Source: Anaerolineales bacterium (GTDB lineage: Bacteria > Chloroflexota > Anaerolineae > Anaerolineales > UBA4823). From it: 64,000 bases of DNA. The translations under genes and the position numbers were made by a program. A model generated the notes under the pieces. It was not told the origin of the DNA, searched no databases, and saw only the letters and a program-made list of their open reading frames with translations. This document shows positions 25,501-33,657 of the stretch, one piece after another; the stretch's first letter is position 1; each line of letters starts with the position of its first letter. Location of the stretch: NCBI GenBank assembly GCA_025057645.1, contig JANXBJ010000015.1, positions 1 through 64,000 on the forward strand. Direction: 5' to 3'.

Positions 25501-26105
25501 GCGTAAACATAGGCATCGTCAATCATCGCCCGCAAATCGGCTTCGCTCAACTGTTCGATCTTGTTGACCTCATGGGAGGTGCGGAAGCCGTCAAAGAAGT
25601 GTAGGAAAGGCACTCGCGCCTCTAGAGTAGAGGCGTGGGCAATTAGCGCCATATCGTGCGCCTCTTGAACCGAACCGGAAGCCAAAAGCGCAAAGCCCGT
25701 GCTACGACATGCCATAACGTCCGAATGATCGCCAAAGATTGAAAGAGCATGGGTGGCTACCGTGCGTGCGGAGACGTGGAAGACTGTCGGGGTCAGCTCG
25801 CCTGCTATTTTGAACATGTTCGGGATCATCAACAGCAAGCCCTGAGAGGCCGTAAAGGTGGTGGTTAGAGCACCGGCTTGAATGGCTCCATGAACCGCAC
25901 CAGCGGCCCCGCCTTCGGACTGCATCTCGATCACATGGGGGACTGTTCCCCAGATGTTGGGTTTCTTTTGAGTCGCCCATTCATCGGCAAATTCCCCCAT
26001 CGGCGAGGACGGAGTAATCGGGTAGATCGCAATCACTTCGCTAAGACGATAGGCAACATATGCAGTGGCTTCATTTCCATCGATCGTTACAAAAGTCCGT
26101 TCCAT
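22503..26105 (-). CDS. nifJ: Pyruvate:ferredoxin (flavodoxin) oxidoreductase
   Basis: 1200-aa single-chain PFOR, cytoplasmic. It oxidatively decarboxylates pyruvate to acetyl-CoA and CO2 using TPP and passes electrons to ferredoxin or flavodoxin (reversible). Domain order is standard: domain I (YPITPSSPMGE), domain II, the gamma domain, a 2x[4Fe-4S] ferredoxin domain with CIQCGKCAFVCP (about 700-711) and CTGCALCVEACP (about 755-766), then the TPP domain with GCGETPY and GDGWAYDIGFGGLDH. Proximal cluster cysteines are in FSGACAGCGE and NATGCSSIYGG. Full length for the family. It marks ferredoxin-based, probably anaerobic carbon metabolism. Confidence 0.97.
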   Translation of the reverse strand: MERTFVTIDGNEATAYVAYRLSEVIAIYPITPSSPMGEFADEWATQKKPNIWGTVPHVIEMQSEGGAAGAVHGAIQAGALTTTFTASQGLLLMIPNMFKIAGELTPTVFHVSARTVATHALSIFGDHSDVMACRSTGFALLASGSVQEAHDMALIAHASTLEARVPFLHFFDGFRTSHEVNKIEQLSEADLRAMIDDAYVYAHRARALSPDHPFIRGTAQNPDTYFQERETVNPFYAACPQVVEKVMARFAELTGRTYHLFDYVGAPDAERVIVLMGSGSETAAETAKYLVAQGEKVGVIKVHLYRPFSVLHFLQALPPTVKAIAVLDRTKEPGAAGEPLYQDVVTAINEGLAEGSVPYAQFANRPYPRVIGGRYGLSSKEFTPAMVKAVFDELTRAEPKNHFTVGIEDDVTRTSLEYDPSFDIEDPQTVRCVFWGLGADGTVGANKNSIKIIGEETENYAQGYFVYDSKKSGGVTISHLRFGPKPIRAPYLITKANFVACHQFSFLERFDITKMAAPGAVFLLNSIYGPEEVWDHLPQEIQRDIIEKKLKFYVIDAYDVAKKTGMGGRINTIMQTCFFAISGVLPREQAIEEIKKSIRKTYGRRGEAVVQKNFEAVDMTLENLHEVKVPDRVTSTIHRKPPVPSEAPEFVRNVLGKMIALEGDSLPVSAFPVDGTYPSGTTKWEKRNIALEIPQWEPELCIQCGKCAFVCPHAVIRQKVYDPGFLKNAPEGWQAVDAKFKELPGMKFTIAVAPEDCTGCALCVEACPAKDKSQVGRKAINMVPQPPIRERERIKWDYFLTIPEIDRTAISVRTVKNSQLLEPLFEFSGACAGCGETPYIKLLTQLFGDRLMIANATGCSSIYGGNLPTTPYTVNREGRGPSWCNSLFEDNAEFGLGFRLTLDKQNEFARELLPQFAGVLGDALVEAILNADQSTEVGIREQRQRVEILKQKLAALKTPQAQQLLSVADSLVRKSVWIIGGDGWAYDIGFGGLDHVIASGKNVNLLVLDTEVYSNTGGQASKATPRAAVAKFAAAGKGLAKKDLAMMAMSYGYVYVARVAMGANDQQTLTAFLEADAYEGPSLVIAYSHCINHGYDMRYGLEQQKLAVQSGVWPLMRYNPMLALEGKNPLILDSKDPTIPVERYAYNETRYKMLVHGDEQRAELLIKQAQADAERRWAIYRQMAEMNFGLVPSNGKGSSD

Positions 26106-26210
26106 AGCCTATTCTCCGTAGTTATACAAATCTCTGGAATCATCCAGTGCGGATGGAGTCTACAAACGCATACCAGCTAAAAGTGTAACCACCCCTTATG
26201 ATTTACCATA

Positions 26211-26239
26211 GTTATAGAAAGCATAATTTTGTTTGTCAC
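26211..26239 (-). promoter_or_regulatory. Promoter of nifJ
   Basis: Minus strand GTGACA (26234-26239), 17-nt spacer, TATAAC (26211-26216). It gives an untranslated leader of about 100 nt before the nifJ ATG. The surrounding region is distinctly AT-rich. Confidence 0.65.
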
Positions 26240-26362
26240 CTGTCATATTCGGAGTTGAGTTGGCAAAATAATTGCACCGTTATTCGGACAAGCTCAGCAA
26301 GAATTTTTGATGCTTTCCATCTCAAAAAGATTGATTGAAAGCCTATCCTTTTCTCAAATCTG

Positions 26363-26371
26363 TGCTATACT
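26363..26371 (+). promoter_or_regulatory. Extended -10 promoter of the eight-gene membrane cluster
   Basis: TGC directly followed by TATACT (26366-26371). Only 7 nt separate the -10 box from the ATG at 26379, so transcription would start at or within 1-2 nt of the start codon (leaderless mRNA). No good -35 was seen. Confidence 0.55.
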
Positions 26372-26378
26372 CTAACCG

Positions 26379-26639
26379 ATGGATGATTACCACCATATTT
26401 GGCTCAAATGGGCAAAAACGCTCCACCGCTGGGGGGTCGCTCACTTGGGCTATCACTTACTGTCCGAACTTGGCGGTATGAACCTTGTCCTTGCGCAATT
26501 CATTTACTTGTTAGAGCCTCTCTTTTACTCACAACCTGCCGGCCAAGCCTTGTCTGCCCTATGTGCCTTGCTAGAAGAGGAGGTTCATCGAGAGCAATTT
26601 CTCACTCTTCTCAAGGAACAAGGGAGCGTTGTCTCATGA
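26379..26639 (+). CDS. Small protein of unknown function, first gene of membrane cluster
   Basis: 86-aa protein without recognisable family. It looks helical (WLKWAKTLHRWGVAHLGYHLLSELGG, then LLEPLFYS and LLEEEVHREQFLTLLKEQG). It has amphipathic or weakly hydrophobic helices but no clear membrane span. The start has no Shine-Dalgarno sequence and lies 7 nt after a -10 box. Its stop overlaps the next gene's start (ATGA), so it belongs to the same operon. Confidence that it is coding comes from this coupling. Confidence 0.6.
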   Translation: MDDYHHIWLKWAKTLHRWGVAHLGYHLLSELGGMNLVLAQFIYLLEPLFYSQPAGQALSALCALLEEEVHREQFLTLLKEQGSVVS

Positions 26640-27373
26640 TCGATGGATACAGTCTCCTCATATTTCTTGGCTTGAGCCTCTTGCTAGTGGTCTCCACTCT
26701 CGTGCAGAGAAAGGTCCCGTATACATTGAGGGAAATCCCCGGGTTTCAGCGTTTACGTCGTGCGATTGGACTTGCCGTCGAGGATGGCAAGCGCATTCAC
26801 ATCAGTTTAGGACGCGGCGTTCTTCTGAGCGAAAACTTCGGCGTTACTCTCAGCGGTCTGGGAGTGCTCAAACTCCTCAGCCGCTTTGCTCTTATTAGCG
26901 ATCATCCGCCGATTGCCACCACCGGAGAAGGAAGCCTAATGCTCCTTGCCCAAGATGGTCTTAGATCAACCTACAATCGCTTGGGTCTTGCACCACGAAA
27001 CCTGCCCCAACAAGCCGTCCTTGCCGGAACCACTCCTCTTGCCTATGGAGTGGGAGCGTATTTGGAGACTCGGGAGGGGCGCATTGCAGTCGATCTCTTG
27101 ATCGGCCACTTGGGAAACGAAGCAGCGTGGCTCGGTGAAGCCTCCCATCGCCAGGGTAACCTGAGCATTGCAGGCAGCGATCACCTAACCGCTCAAGCGG
27201 TTTTCACAGCCGTTGCCACTTATGCTTTGATAGGGGAGGAAGTTTTCGCCGCAGGGGCTTACCTGGACAGCAATACTGCTCAGCGGGCTTCTCTTCAAAC
27301 CCAAGACATTGCCCGTTGGGCAATCGTTGTCTTTCTAATTCTGGCCAGTGGTGCAAAGCTGCTCGGGATATGA
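26636..27373 (+). CDS. Membrane protein of unknown function (DUF6754-like)
   Basis: 245 aa, with an N-terminal membrane segment (about 5-22) and a C-terminal one (about 225-243). Between them is a soluble domain with a Gly-rich conserved-looking core: RIHISLGRGVLLSEN, TTGEGSLMLLAQDGLR, TPLAYGVGAY and AGSDHLTAQAVFTAVATYALIGEEVFAAGAYL. From memory it resembles Chloroflexota proteins annotated DUF6754; this was not verified. The start is the ATG at 26636 overlapping the previous stop; in-frame codons upstream are antecedent out-of-gene sequence. It overlaps the next gene by 4 nt. Confidence 0.8.
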   Translation: MIDGYSLLIFLGLSLLLVVSTLVQRKVPYTLREIPGFQRLRRAIGLAVEDGKRIHISLGRGVLLSENFGVTLSGLGVLKLLSRFALISDHPPIATTGEGSLMLLAQDGLRSTYNRLGLAPRNLPQQAVLAGTTPLAYGVGAYLETREGRIAVDLLIGHLGNEAAWLGEASHRQGNLSIAGSDHLTAQAVFTAVATYALIGEEVFAAGAYLDSNTAQRASLQTQDIARWAIVVFLILASGAKLLGI

Positions 27374-28008
27374 GACAACCATTCTTGAGTTTGTCCTTCT
27401 CCACGCTGATCACATTCTTGACAGGAACAGTCGTTTTACTGGGATACTTCACAGACCTTCCCCCTCTTGACGGCTTGCGCCTTCGTTTCCTTCAGTGGGC
27501 AGTGTTGTTATCGGCCGTAGCCTTGCTTGTCGGAGTGCTCAATTTAGCCAGAGTTCATTGGAGCCGCTTTGGAGAAGGTATTTCTAAGGCCCTAATGAGT
27601 TTGGCCTTTTTTCTCGGATTCTTTGTTGCCTTGCTCGCAGGGGGCTTATTGGGAATTCAGAACACGGTTACTCGGGCCCTGGTCGACTTCGTGATTGTCC
27701 CCATTGAAGCCAGCTTGTTTGTGGTGATCCTGGTTGTGCTGATCTATGCCCTCACCCGCATGGTCCGGAAACAGCTCTCCGCATTCAACTTTGCTTTCTT
27801 GGCTACTGTTGTGTTAGCTTTGCTGGGCTCCGTTCCTCTCCCCGCAACCCAAATTCCCTTCTTCCAAGGAGAGGATAGTCCGATATCCTATGCACTACGA
27901 GTATTAGGGACTGCCGGAGTGCGAGGACTGTTGATCGGCATTGCCCTCGGCAGTGCAGTCACGGGACTACGGGTTTTGTTTGGATTGGATCGTCCTTCGG
28001 GAGAGTAG
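27370..28008 (+). CDS. Polytopic membrane protein of unknown function
   Basis: 212 aa with about six hydrophobic segments (roughly 8-28, 38-57, 73-95, 105-130, 142-157, 178-200) joined by short loops, and no catalytic motif. The start ATG overlaps the preceding stop by 4 nt; the next gene begins 3 nt after this stop. The position between two membrane proteins suggests a subunit of one complex; this is inference. Confidence 0.8.
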   Translation: MRQPFLSLSFSTLITFLTGTVVLLGYFTDLPPLDGLRLRFLQWAVLLSAVALLVGVLNLARVHWSRFGEGISKALMSLAFFLGFFVALLAGGLLGIQNTVTRALVDFVIVPIEASLFVVILVVLIYALTRMVRKQLSAFNFAFLATVVLALLGSVPLPATQIPFFQGEDSPISYALRVLGTAGVRGLLIGIALGSAVTGLRVLFGLDRPSGE

Positions 28009-28011
28009 GGG

Positions 28012-30057
28012 ATGGAAACTCAGCGTTGCCCCTTGTGCGGACAACCTAACCCGCCTCAGGCTGAGGTGTGCCAATACTGTCAGGCACGGTTGAGGCCTTT
28101 ATGGGCAGACTCTAGCTCAGCGCCAAGCTCACCACCGGACAACCAAGTTGCGAAGCGCTCACTCCCCCCCGAATCCGGCGAACCTTTACCTCCGGGACGG
28201 CTGAGTGGCATGCGCTCCCAAATCGGCACCGAAGAGTCAGCTCAAGCAGAGCACCCCCCACAAGGAGTCCCCCCTTCTAAAGGAACTCTCGAGTCGGAGG
28301 ACTGGCTAGAGGGGTTGTTCTCGGGCAGCAGCGAGGGGCAAGCAGAGGACATTCCGGCGTGGCTGCGTTCGTTGAGAGGTGACTCGGCGGATAAAGCAGA
28401 GAGAGTCGAAGAACCCCCAATGCATCCGCTCTTTTCAGCGAGTCAGCCCTCTGTCTTTTCCCAGGCTCCGCAAAGTAAGCTCGAGCTTGAGGGCGTGAGT
28501 CCCCCCGGTGAAGGTGAGATAGGGAGCGGAATTGCGCAGGAAGAGCGCCCTGTTCCCCCCTTCGAGGGACTCGACACCTTTGCGCTTGAAGGCCACTCCT
28601 TCCCTGGGGAGGACAAACTCGACACTTCCACCCCCCTCACCGCAAAAGAGGCTTCACCTAAAAGCTCGCCCGCTGCTCCGAGCGCAGAGGAAGACTGGAT
28701 GAGCGAAATCCCTCCCTGGCTAGAAACCCTTCCCGGGCAGGAATGGGTCGAAGAAGAATCCCCCGAAAAAGCCGCCCCGCCGGAACTGTTGCACGCAGCC
28801 GTGCCACCTTTCATAGAAACTGAAGAGGAGTTAAGCGAGGTCGAGTTTCCGTCCTGGTTAGATGAGGCCGAACGCTCAATTGAGCCTCAGCTTGATACGC
28901 TGATCGAAAGCCTGTCCCCCCAAACGACTGAGCCCTCCATGGGGGAGAAAACACCTGAGGGAGGCTTGCCCCAGGCAACGGCGCCTTTTCAAGAGGAAGC
29001 TTTGATCGAAATCGCCGGACCCTTACATGGTCTGCGAGGCGTCCTGCCAGCAGAACCTCTGGTGGCGGCGCAGACAAGGCCACCTCGACCCATCGCAGAA
29101 CTGTTGGTAACCGAAAAGCAGCGCGCTCAGGCCGAGCTGTTCCTGAAACTTATTGAAGCAGAGGGTAAGCCAATACCCCCTCCGCCCCTCAAGCGAGCGA
29201 AGCCGCACTCATTTTGGCGAATTCTTATTTTTCTAGTTTTGTTGACCACTGCCGCTGTTGGATTGGTTATTCCTCCGTTTGCCGCAACTCCACAAGAGCT
29301 GAGTGTGGCGGTCTTTGACGCAATGCAGGCCGTTGGTCAGCTTCCTGGCGATGCCACTGTCTTGCTCGTGGTAGACATGGAAGGGGGCAACTTTGCCGAA
29401 ATCCAGGCGACTACCAACGCACTTTTGGATCAGATGATGATTAAAGGGGCTTTCTTTGTCCTTGTCTCAACCCATCAAGAGGGCGTTCTCCAAGCTGACC
29501 GTCTGCTGCGGGAGGTGAGTCGCCTCAATGGGCATCGATATCAACCCTCCTCTGGGTGGGTTAACTTAGGCTATCTGCCCGGCGGAGCAACAGGAATACA
29601 AGCTCTCTCCGAATCTTTAGTTGAACTCCTGCCTTACACCGTTGAGGGGAAGGCAGCTTGGCAACAAGATCGTCTCAAAAACATCCGCTCAATCTCGGAC
29701 TTTGACTTAATTTTGGTAATCACCGAAGATTCGACACGGGCTCGCCAATGGGTCGAACAACTCAACGGGAAGTATACAGCCTCGAAGTTGCTCTTCGCCG
29801 TCAGCGCTCAAGTTGAACCGGTCCTTCGACCTTATTACGAGGCCAACCCGCGACAAGTTCAAAGCATGCTCGCCGGTATTCGCGATGGAGCAATTTACGA
29901 AACACAAGCCGCTCGACCCGGTTGGGCAACGCGTTTTTGGAGCGCCTACCTCATAGTAGTCCTCACCGGCATCGCACTCATTACGCTTGGATCCCTAGTG
30001 TACTCGATTAGTGGCCTCGGCCTCCAAAAAAGTTCCCCTAGGGAAGGAAACCTATGA
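28012..30057 (+). CDS. Zinc-ribbon protein with long acidic/Pro linker and membrane-flanked C-terminal domain
   Basis: 681 aa. An N-terminal zinc ribbon (CPLCGQPNPPQAEVCQYC, 6-23) is followed by about 370 low-complexity residues rich in Pro, Glu and Ser. That stretch includes repeated short motifs such as DWLEGLF, IPAWLRSL, IPPWLETLP and FPSWLDEAE at intervals. A membrane segment (about 401-423), an outer domain of about 215 residues and a second membrane segment (about 643-665) follow. The outer domain has a VLLVVDMEGGNFAEI start and several buried-strand patterns. The W-L motifs in the disordered part look like docking sites. Function unknown. Overlaps the next gene by 4 nt. Confidence 0.82.
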   Translation: METQRCPLCGQPNPPQAEVCQYCQARLRPLWADSSSAPSSPPDNQVAKRSLPPESGEPLPPGRLSGMRSQIGTEESAQAEHPPQGVPPSKGTLESEDWLEGLFSGSSEGQAEDIPAWLRSLRGDSADKAERVEEPPMHPLFSASQPSVFSQAPQSKLELEGVSPPGEGEIGSGIAQEERPVPPFEGLDTFALEGHSFPGEDKLDTSTPLTAKEASPKSSPAAPSAEEDWMSEIPPWLETLPGQEWVEEESPEKAAPPELLHAAVPPFIETEEELSEVEFPSWLDEAERSIEPQLDTLIESLSPQTTEPSMGEKTPEGGLPQATAPFQEEALIEIAGPLHGLRGVLPAEPLVAAQTRPPRPIAELLVTEKQRAQAELFLKLIEAEGKPIPPPPLKRAKPHSFWRILIFLVLLTTAAVGLVIPPFAATPQELSVAVFDAMQAVGQLPGDATVLLVVDMEGGNFAEIQATTNALLDQMMIKGAFFVLVSTHQEGVLQADRLLREVSRLNGHRYQPSSGWVNLGYLPGGATGIQALSESLVELLPYTVEGKAAWQQDRLKNIRSISDFDLILVITEDSTRARQWVEQLNGKYTASKLLFAVSAQVEPVLRPYYEANPRQVQSMLAGIRDGAIYETQAARPGWATRFWSAYLIVVLTGIALITLGSLVYSISGLGLQKSSPREGNL

Positions 30058-30752
30058 GCCTAGACTTTCTAACCCTAGACTTCTTCGGCAGTGTACTAGG
30101 CGTTGCTCTAACCTTGCTGGTCTTGAGCTACCTTATCAGGGATCACTTTTTACTGCGCTTCCTTCTCTATGGATATGTGGGTTTGATGGCAGGATTTGCA
30201 GTAGTGCTAGCTTTCAATATTCTCTATCCTTCGCTCATCCTGCCTATTCTGGCAGATCCGATTGGGGGGATAACCCAACTTGCTATCCCTTTAGCGCTCT
30301 GCAGCTTGTTGTTCCTAAAAGCCTTCCCCCGTCTTTCACCGCTTGGGAATCTAAGCTTAGCTTTTTTAGTCGGGGTTGGGTTGGCTGCCTTGATCGGCGG
30401 GGCGATTCAAGGCACCCTTATCCCTCAGATTAGGGCCACTATCCAGCCTTTTGATATCCACCGCCAAGCGACAGCAACCGAAGAGCGGCTTTCCGGTCTG
30501 GTCCAAGGTCTCCTCATCCTCCTTGGCACTATCACGACTCTCGCCTACTTTCATTTTGGGGCCCGCCCGCAAGTCCGTGGCGGTGTCCGGCGCGCTGAGT
30601 GGATCGAATCCCTCAGTCGGATCGGACAATTGCTCATTGCGATTGCCTTAGGATTGATCTTTGCAGGTTTGCTGAAGGCTGGCTTCGTAGCCCTTATCGA
30701 GCGCACCCAAGCACTTCTTCAGTTCGTCATCACGCTCCAGCGAGGCTTATAG
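30054..30752 (+). CDS. Polytopic membrane protein of unknown function
   Basis: 232 aa with about six hydrophobic segments: near the N-terminus, 38-62, 76-96, 102-122, 144-165, 186-212. No known motif. The start overlaps the previous stop by 4 nt and the next start lies 2 nt after its stop. The topology is similar to the 212-aa protein two genes upstream, but no clear sequence identity was seen by eye. Confidence 0.8.
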   Translation: MSLDFLTLDFFGSVLGVALTLLVLSYLIRDHFLLRFLLYGYVGLMAGFAVVLAFNILYPSLILPILADPIGGITQLAIPLALCSLLFLKAFPRLSPLGNLSLAFLVGVGLAALIGGAIQGTLIPQIRATIQPFDIHRQATATEERLSGLVQGLLILLGTITTLAYFHFGARPQVRGGVRRAEWIESLSRIGQLLIAIALGLIFAGLLKAGFVALIERTQALLQFVITLQRGL

Positions 30753-30754
30753 TC

Positions 30755-32512
30755 ATGCCGGTCTCCTTTGTCAAGGCGGATTCACTCCTCGCCCTAGACA
30801 TCGGCAACGTCACAACTCGGGCTACCTTGTTCGACGTTGTCGACGGGCGGTATCGCCTGATCGGAAGCGGAGAGGCTTCGTCCACCGTCAACGCTCCCTA
30901 TCACGATCTGAGCGAAGGAGTCCATCGAGCCGTTGAGCGGCTGCAGCAGATCACGGGGAGAACTCTGCTAGACGAAGAAGCCAAGCTAATCTGTCCTTCC
31001 AGACCGGATGGTAGCGGTGTGGACTTGATCGCTACGGTCATTTCGGCCGGCCCTCCGCTTAAGGCAGTGGCGGTTGGCTTACTTGCAGAGGTTTCCCTCG
31101 AAAGTGCTAAGAGTCTCTTGGCGACAACCTATGCTCAAGTCGTGGAACATCTTTATCTTGGCGATCAAAGGAGCTTGCAGGACCGCCTCAACCTACTTCT
31201 GCGAGCACAGCCCGAGTTAATCGTAGTTGCAGGCGGCACGGAAGGAGGGGCGGAACGAGCAGTGCTGCGGATGCTAGAAGCGGTTGGATTGGCGTCTTTG
31301 CTGAGCGGTGCGGAAAGCCGCCCGTACATCCTCTATGTCGGCAACTCCGCTCTGCGCAACCAAGTGGAGAGCGCTTTAGGTTCGCTGGGCACGCTCACCC
31401 TCTCTTCGAACGTTCGCCCCACGCTCGAAGTAGAACACCTTGACAGCGCCAAATTAGACCTGATGAACGTGTGTCGCCAAATTCGCAGCGCCAAGATGCC
31501 CGGTTTCCATGAGATTGACCAGCTCTCCAGCGGGGGCGCACTTCCCCCCTCGTTCGGTTGGGAACGGATAGTCCGGATGCTGAGCAAGGCATACGATCAC
31601 CGCAAGGGTGTGATGGGAGTCGACATCGGGGCCTCCGCAACGACCTTGGTCATCGGACTGGAGGGTAAGACCACAGTGGGGGTCTTTCCCCAGTATGGGC
31701 TGGCCAATCCCTACTTGCGGAATTTAGAGCAAGTGTCCCTCAAGGATCTCTCGTATTGGTTGACCTTTGATGTGTCACCTGAGGCACTCCGCAACACGCT
31801 CTTAACCAAGCAGATCTATCCCGCAAGCCTGCCCATGAGCGAGGAAGAGCTAGAAATCGAGTTAGCCTTGGCACGAATCATGCTCCAAAATAGCCTACGA
31901 GAATTGCGCAAGCGGTTTAGGCACTTTGGGATCGGCGAACCGCCGATCCTGCCGCCCATAGAACCCATTCTTGTCGCCGGGAGCGTGCTTACTCGCATCC
32001 CGCGCTGGTCTCAAGCTGCGATGGTCTTGTTAGACGGCTTACAGCCGAGTTATATTACTACTCTTGTCCTCGATCAGCATCACATCCTCGCAGGGCTTGG
32101 TGTTGCAGCGGCCGCTAACCCCGTCCTCGCAGTTCAGGCAATGGACTTCGGCACGTTATTGAATTTGGCATCCGTCATCGCACCGGTGGGCAAAGCCCGC
32201 CCAGGGACTGTGGTGCTAAAGGCCAAGCTCTCTTACGAGAACGGTCGCGAGGAGAAGCTGGATTTCCGCTACGGAGCTCTTTATCGCATCCCCTTATCCT
32301 TCGGTCAAACCCTCCAAATGCATTTGCAACCTCTGCATGGATTCGACCTCGGTATGGGAAGGGCGGGCATCGGCGGGAGAGTGCGCCTCGCCGGCAGTGC
32401 ACTAGGCATTCTTATCGACCTACGCGGTCGTCCCCTCCCCTTAATTCGGGAACCAAAGCGAAGACAAGAATGGATAAGCAGGAATGTAGCCGCTTTGGAA
32501 GACCATTCATAG
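30755..32512 (+). CDS. ASKHA-fold ATPase-like protein (glutamate mutase L / MutL family)
   Basis: 585 aa. An actin/Hsp70-like nucleotide-binding fold is suggested by phosphate-1 LDIGNVTTRATLFD (about 12-25) and phosphate-2 MGVDIGASATTLVIG (about 288-302), with VVAGGTEGGAERAV between them and a C-terminal region of about 80 residues rich in beta strands. This is the pattern of the family called glutamate mutase L. No glutamate mutase, adenosylcobalamin mutase or B12 protein is in this cluster. A chaperone or switch role for the neighbouring membrane proteins is more plausible than mutase reactivation (inference). The start ATG is 2 nt after the preceding stop; an upstream in-frame ATG (30599) lies inside the previous gene. 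Confidence 0.83.
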   Translation: MPVSFVKADSLLALDIGNVTTRATLFDVVDGRYRLIGSGEASSTVNAPYHDLSEGVHRAVERLQQITGRTLLDEEAKLICPSRPDGSGVDLIATVISAGPPLKAVAVGLLAEVSLESAKSLLATTYAQVVEHLYLGDQRSLQDRLNLLLRAQPELIVVAGGTEGGAERAVLRMLEAVGLASLLSGAESRPYILYVGNSALRNQVESALGSLGTLTLSSNVRPTLEVEHLDSAKLDLMNVCRQIRSAKMPGFHEIDQLSSGGALPPSFGWERIVRMLSKAYDHRKGVMGVDIGASATTLVIGLEGKTTVGVFPQYGLANPYLRNLEQVSLKDLSYWLTFDVSPEALRNTLLTKQIYPASLPMSEEELEIELALARIMLQNSLRELRKRFRHFGIGEPPILPPIEPILVAGSVLTRIPRWSQAAMVLLDGLQPSYITTLVLDQHHILAGLGVAAAANPVLAVQAMDFGTLLNLASVIAPVGKARPGTVVLKAKLSYENGREEKLDFRYGALYRIPLSFGQTLQMHLQPLHGFDLGMGRAGIGGRVRLAGSALGILIDLRGRPLPLIREPKRRQEWISRNVAALEDHS

Positions 32513-32534
32513 CATTGCTCCTGTAGTTTATAAG

Positions 32535-33611
32535 GTGCTAAAGCCGATTTCTATGATAGTCTCCGTCACTCACTTCCAACCTCTAACTGTGATTCAGCGG
32601 GAAAGGCTCCTACCCTTTCCGGGAAGGGTCCTGGTGCGCAAAGGACAACGGGTTAGCTCCTCTGAAACTCTGGCGGAATGTGACCTGATTCCGGGATTCG
32701 TGCTTGTGGACTATGGGCGTGGATTGGGAGTCTCCCCTCAGCAAGCGGACGAGTACTTACAGGTTAAGCCGGGGATGGAACTTGAGAAAAACGATCTCAT
32801 CGCAGGACCTGTAGGGCTTATGCGGCGTGTGGTTCGCTCGCCCTACGCCGGTCGGGTCGAGCTGACCGGAGAGGGACAGCTTCTTCTCCGTCTCAGGGCA
32901 AAATCCTTCGCCCTTTCGGCGGGCTTTAGTGGCACTGTTATCGAGCTAATTGAGAATCGGGGGGCAATCCTGCAGACCGTAGGTGTGTTGGTGCAAGGAA
33001 TTTGGGGGAATGGCCAGGCGGCCAGCGGCTCCATTGTCGTAGCTTCGGAGCACCCCGAGGCCGAGTTAACCGAAACTCACCTTGATCAGCGTGCCCAAAA
33101 TGCAATCCTTCTCGGCAGTTATGTGACTCGCAGGGCAACCCTAGAAAAGGCTGCTGTTCTACCTATCCGAGGGCTGGTCTTAGGAGGAATAGAAGGGGCG
33201 CTTATTTCCGTAGCCGAAAAAATGCCCTACCCGATTCTTGTTGTAGATGGCTTCGGAGCCCACCCTATGAACGCTATAGCTTATCCGCTCTTGGCCTCCA
33301 ATGAGGGAAGAGAGGCCTTTCTCAATGCCCAGAGCTGGGATGCTTTTCGAGGAAAGCGCCCGGAAGTGATCATTCCCTTGCCCCTAGAAGAGTACCCAAG
33401 TCCAAGCTCCGACACCGCGGAGTTAGCAGTAGGCAAGAGAGTAAGAATTTGCCGCTCACCCTATTGCGGTCGCATTGGTACGATTGAACAATTACTCACA
33501 GGGACAACAATCCTTCCAAACGGCCTCTCGGTTCAAGCCGCTCAGGTGCGTCTGGCGGAGGACGAATGGGTTGTCTCCCCCATCGTTAACCTGGAGGTTA
33601 TCGAAGCCTAA
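32535..33611 (+). CDS. Conserved-looking protein of unknown function with barrel/KOW-like ends
   Basis: 358 aa, soluble. The first half has repeated short beta motifs reminiscent of lipoyl or barrel-sandwich domains (FPGRVLVRKGQRVSSSETLAE, then VRSPYAGRVELTGEG and FSGTVIELIENRGAIL). The middle segment (about 155-260) contains GIWGNGQAASG and ILVVDGFGAHPMN. The end (about 300-345) has GKRVRICRSPYCGRIGTIEQL, like a KOW/SH3 strand pair. No catalytic motif was recognised. The start is GTG 32535; ATG 32553 is an alternative. It follows the ASKHA gene by 22 nt. Confidence 0.75.
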   Translation: MLKPISMIVSVTHFQPLTVIQRERLLPFPGRVLVRKGQRVSSSETLAECDLIPGFVLVDYGRGLGVSPQQADEYLQVKPGMELEKNDLIAGPVGLMRRVVRSPYAGRVELTGEGQLLLRLRAKSFALSAGFSGTVIELIENRGAILQTVGVLVQGIWGNGQAASGSIVVASEHPEAELTETHLDQRAQNAILLGSYVTRRATLEKAAVLPIRGLVLGGIEGALISVAEKMPYPILVVDGFGAHPMNAIAYPLLASNEGREAFLNAQSWDAFRGKRPEVIIPLPLEEYPSPSSDTAELAVGKRVRICRSPYCGRIGTIEQLLTGTTILPNGLSVQAAQVRLAEDEWVVSPIVNLEVIEA

Positions 33612-33657
33612 ACAGGCGGTCGTACCTTACACTACAAACTACAAGAGGAGAAAGACT

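Noticed and set aside
23571-25604. Long antisense open frames within nifJ (for example 308 and 234 aa)
   Set aside because: Mirror frames of a highly conserved gene; no motif, start signal or independent promoter.
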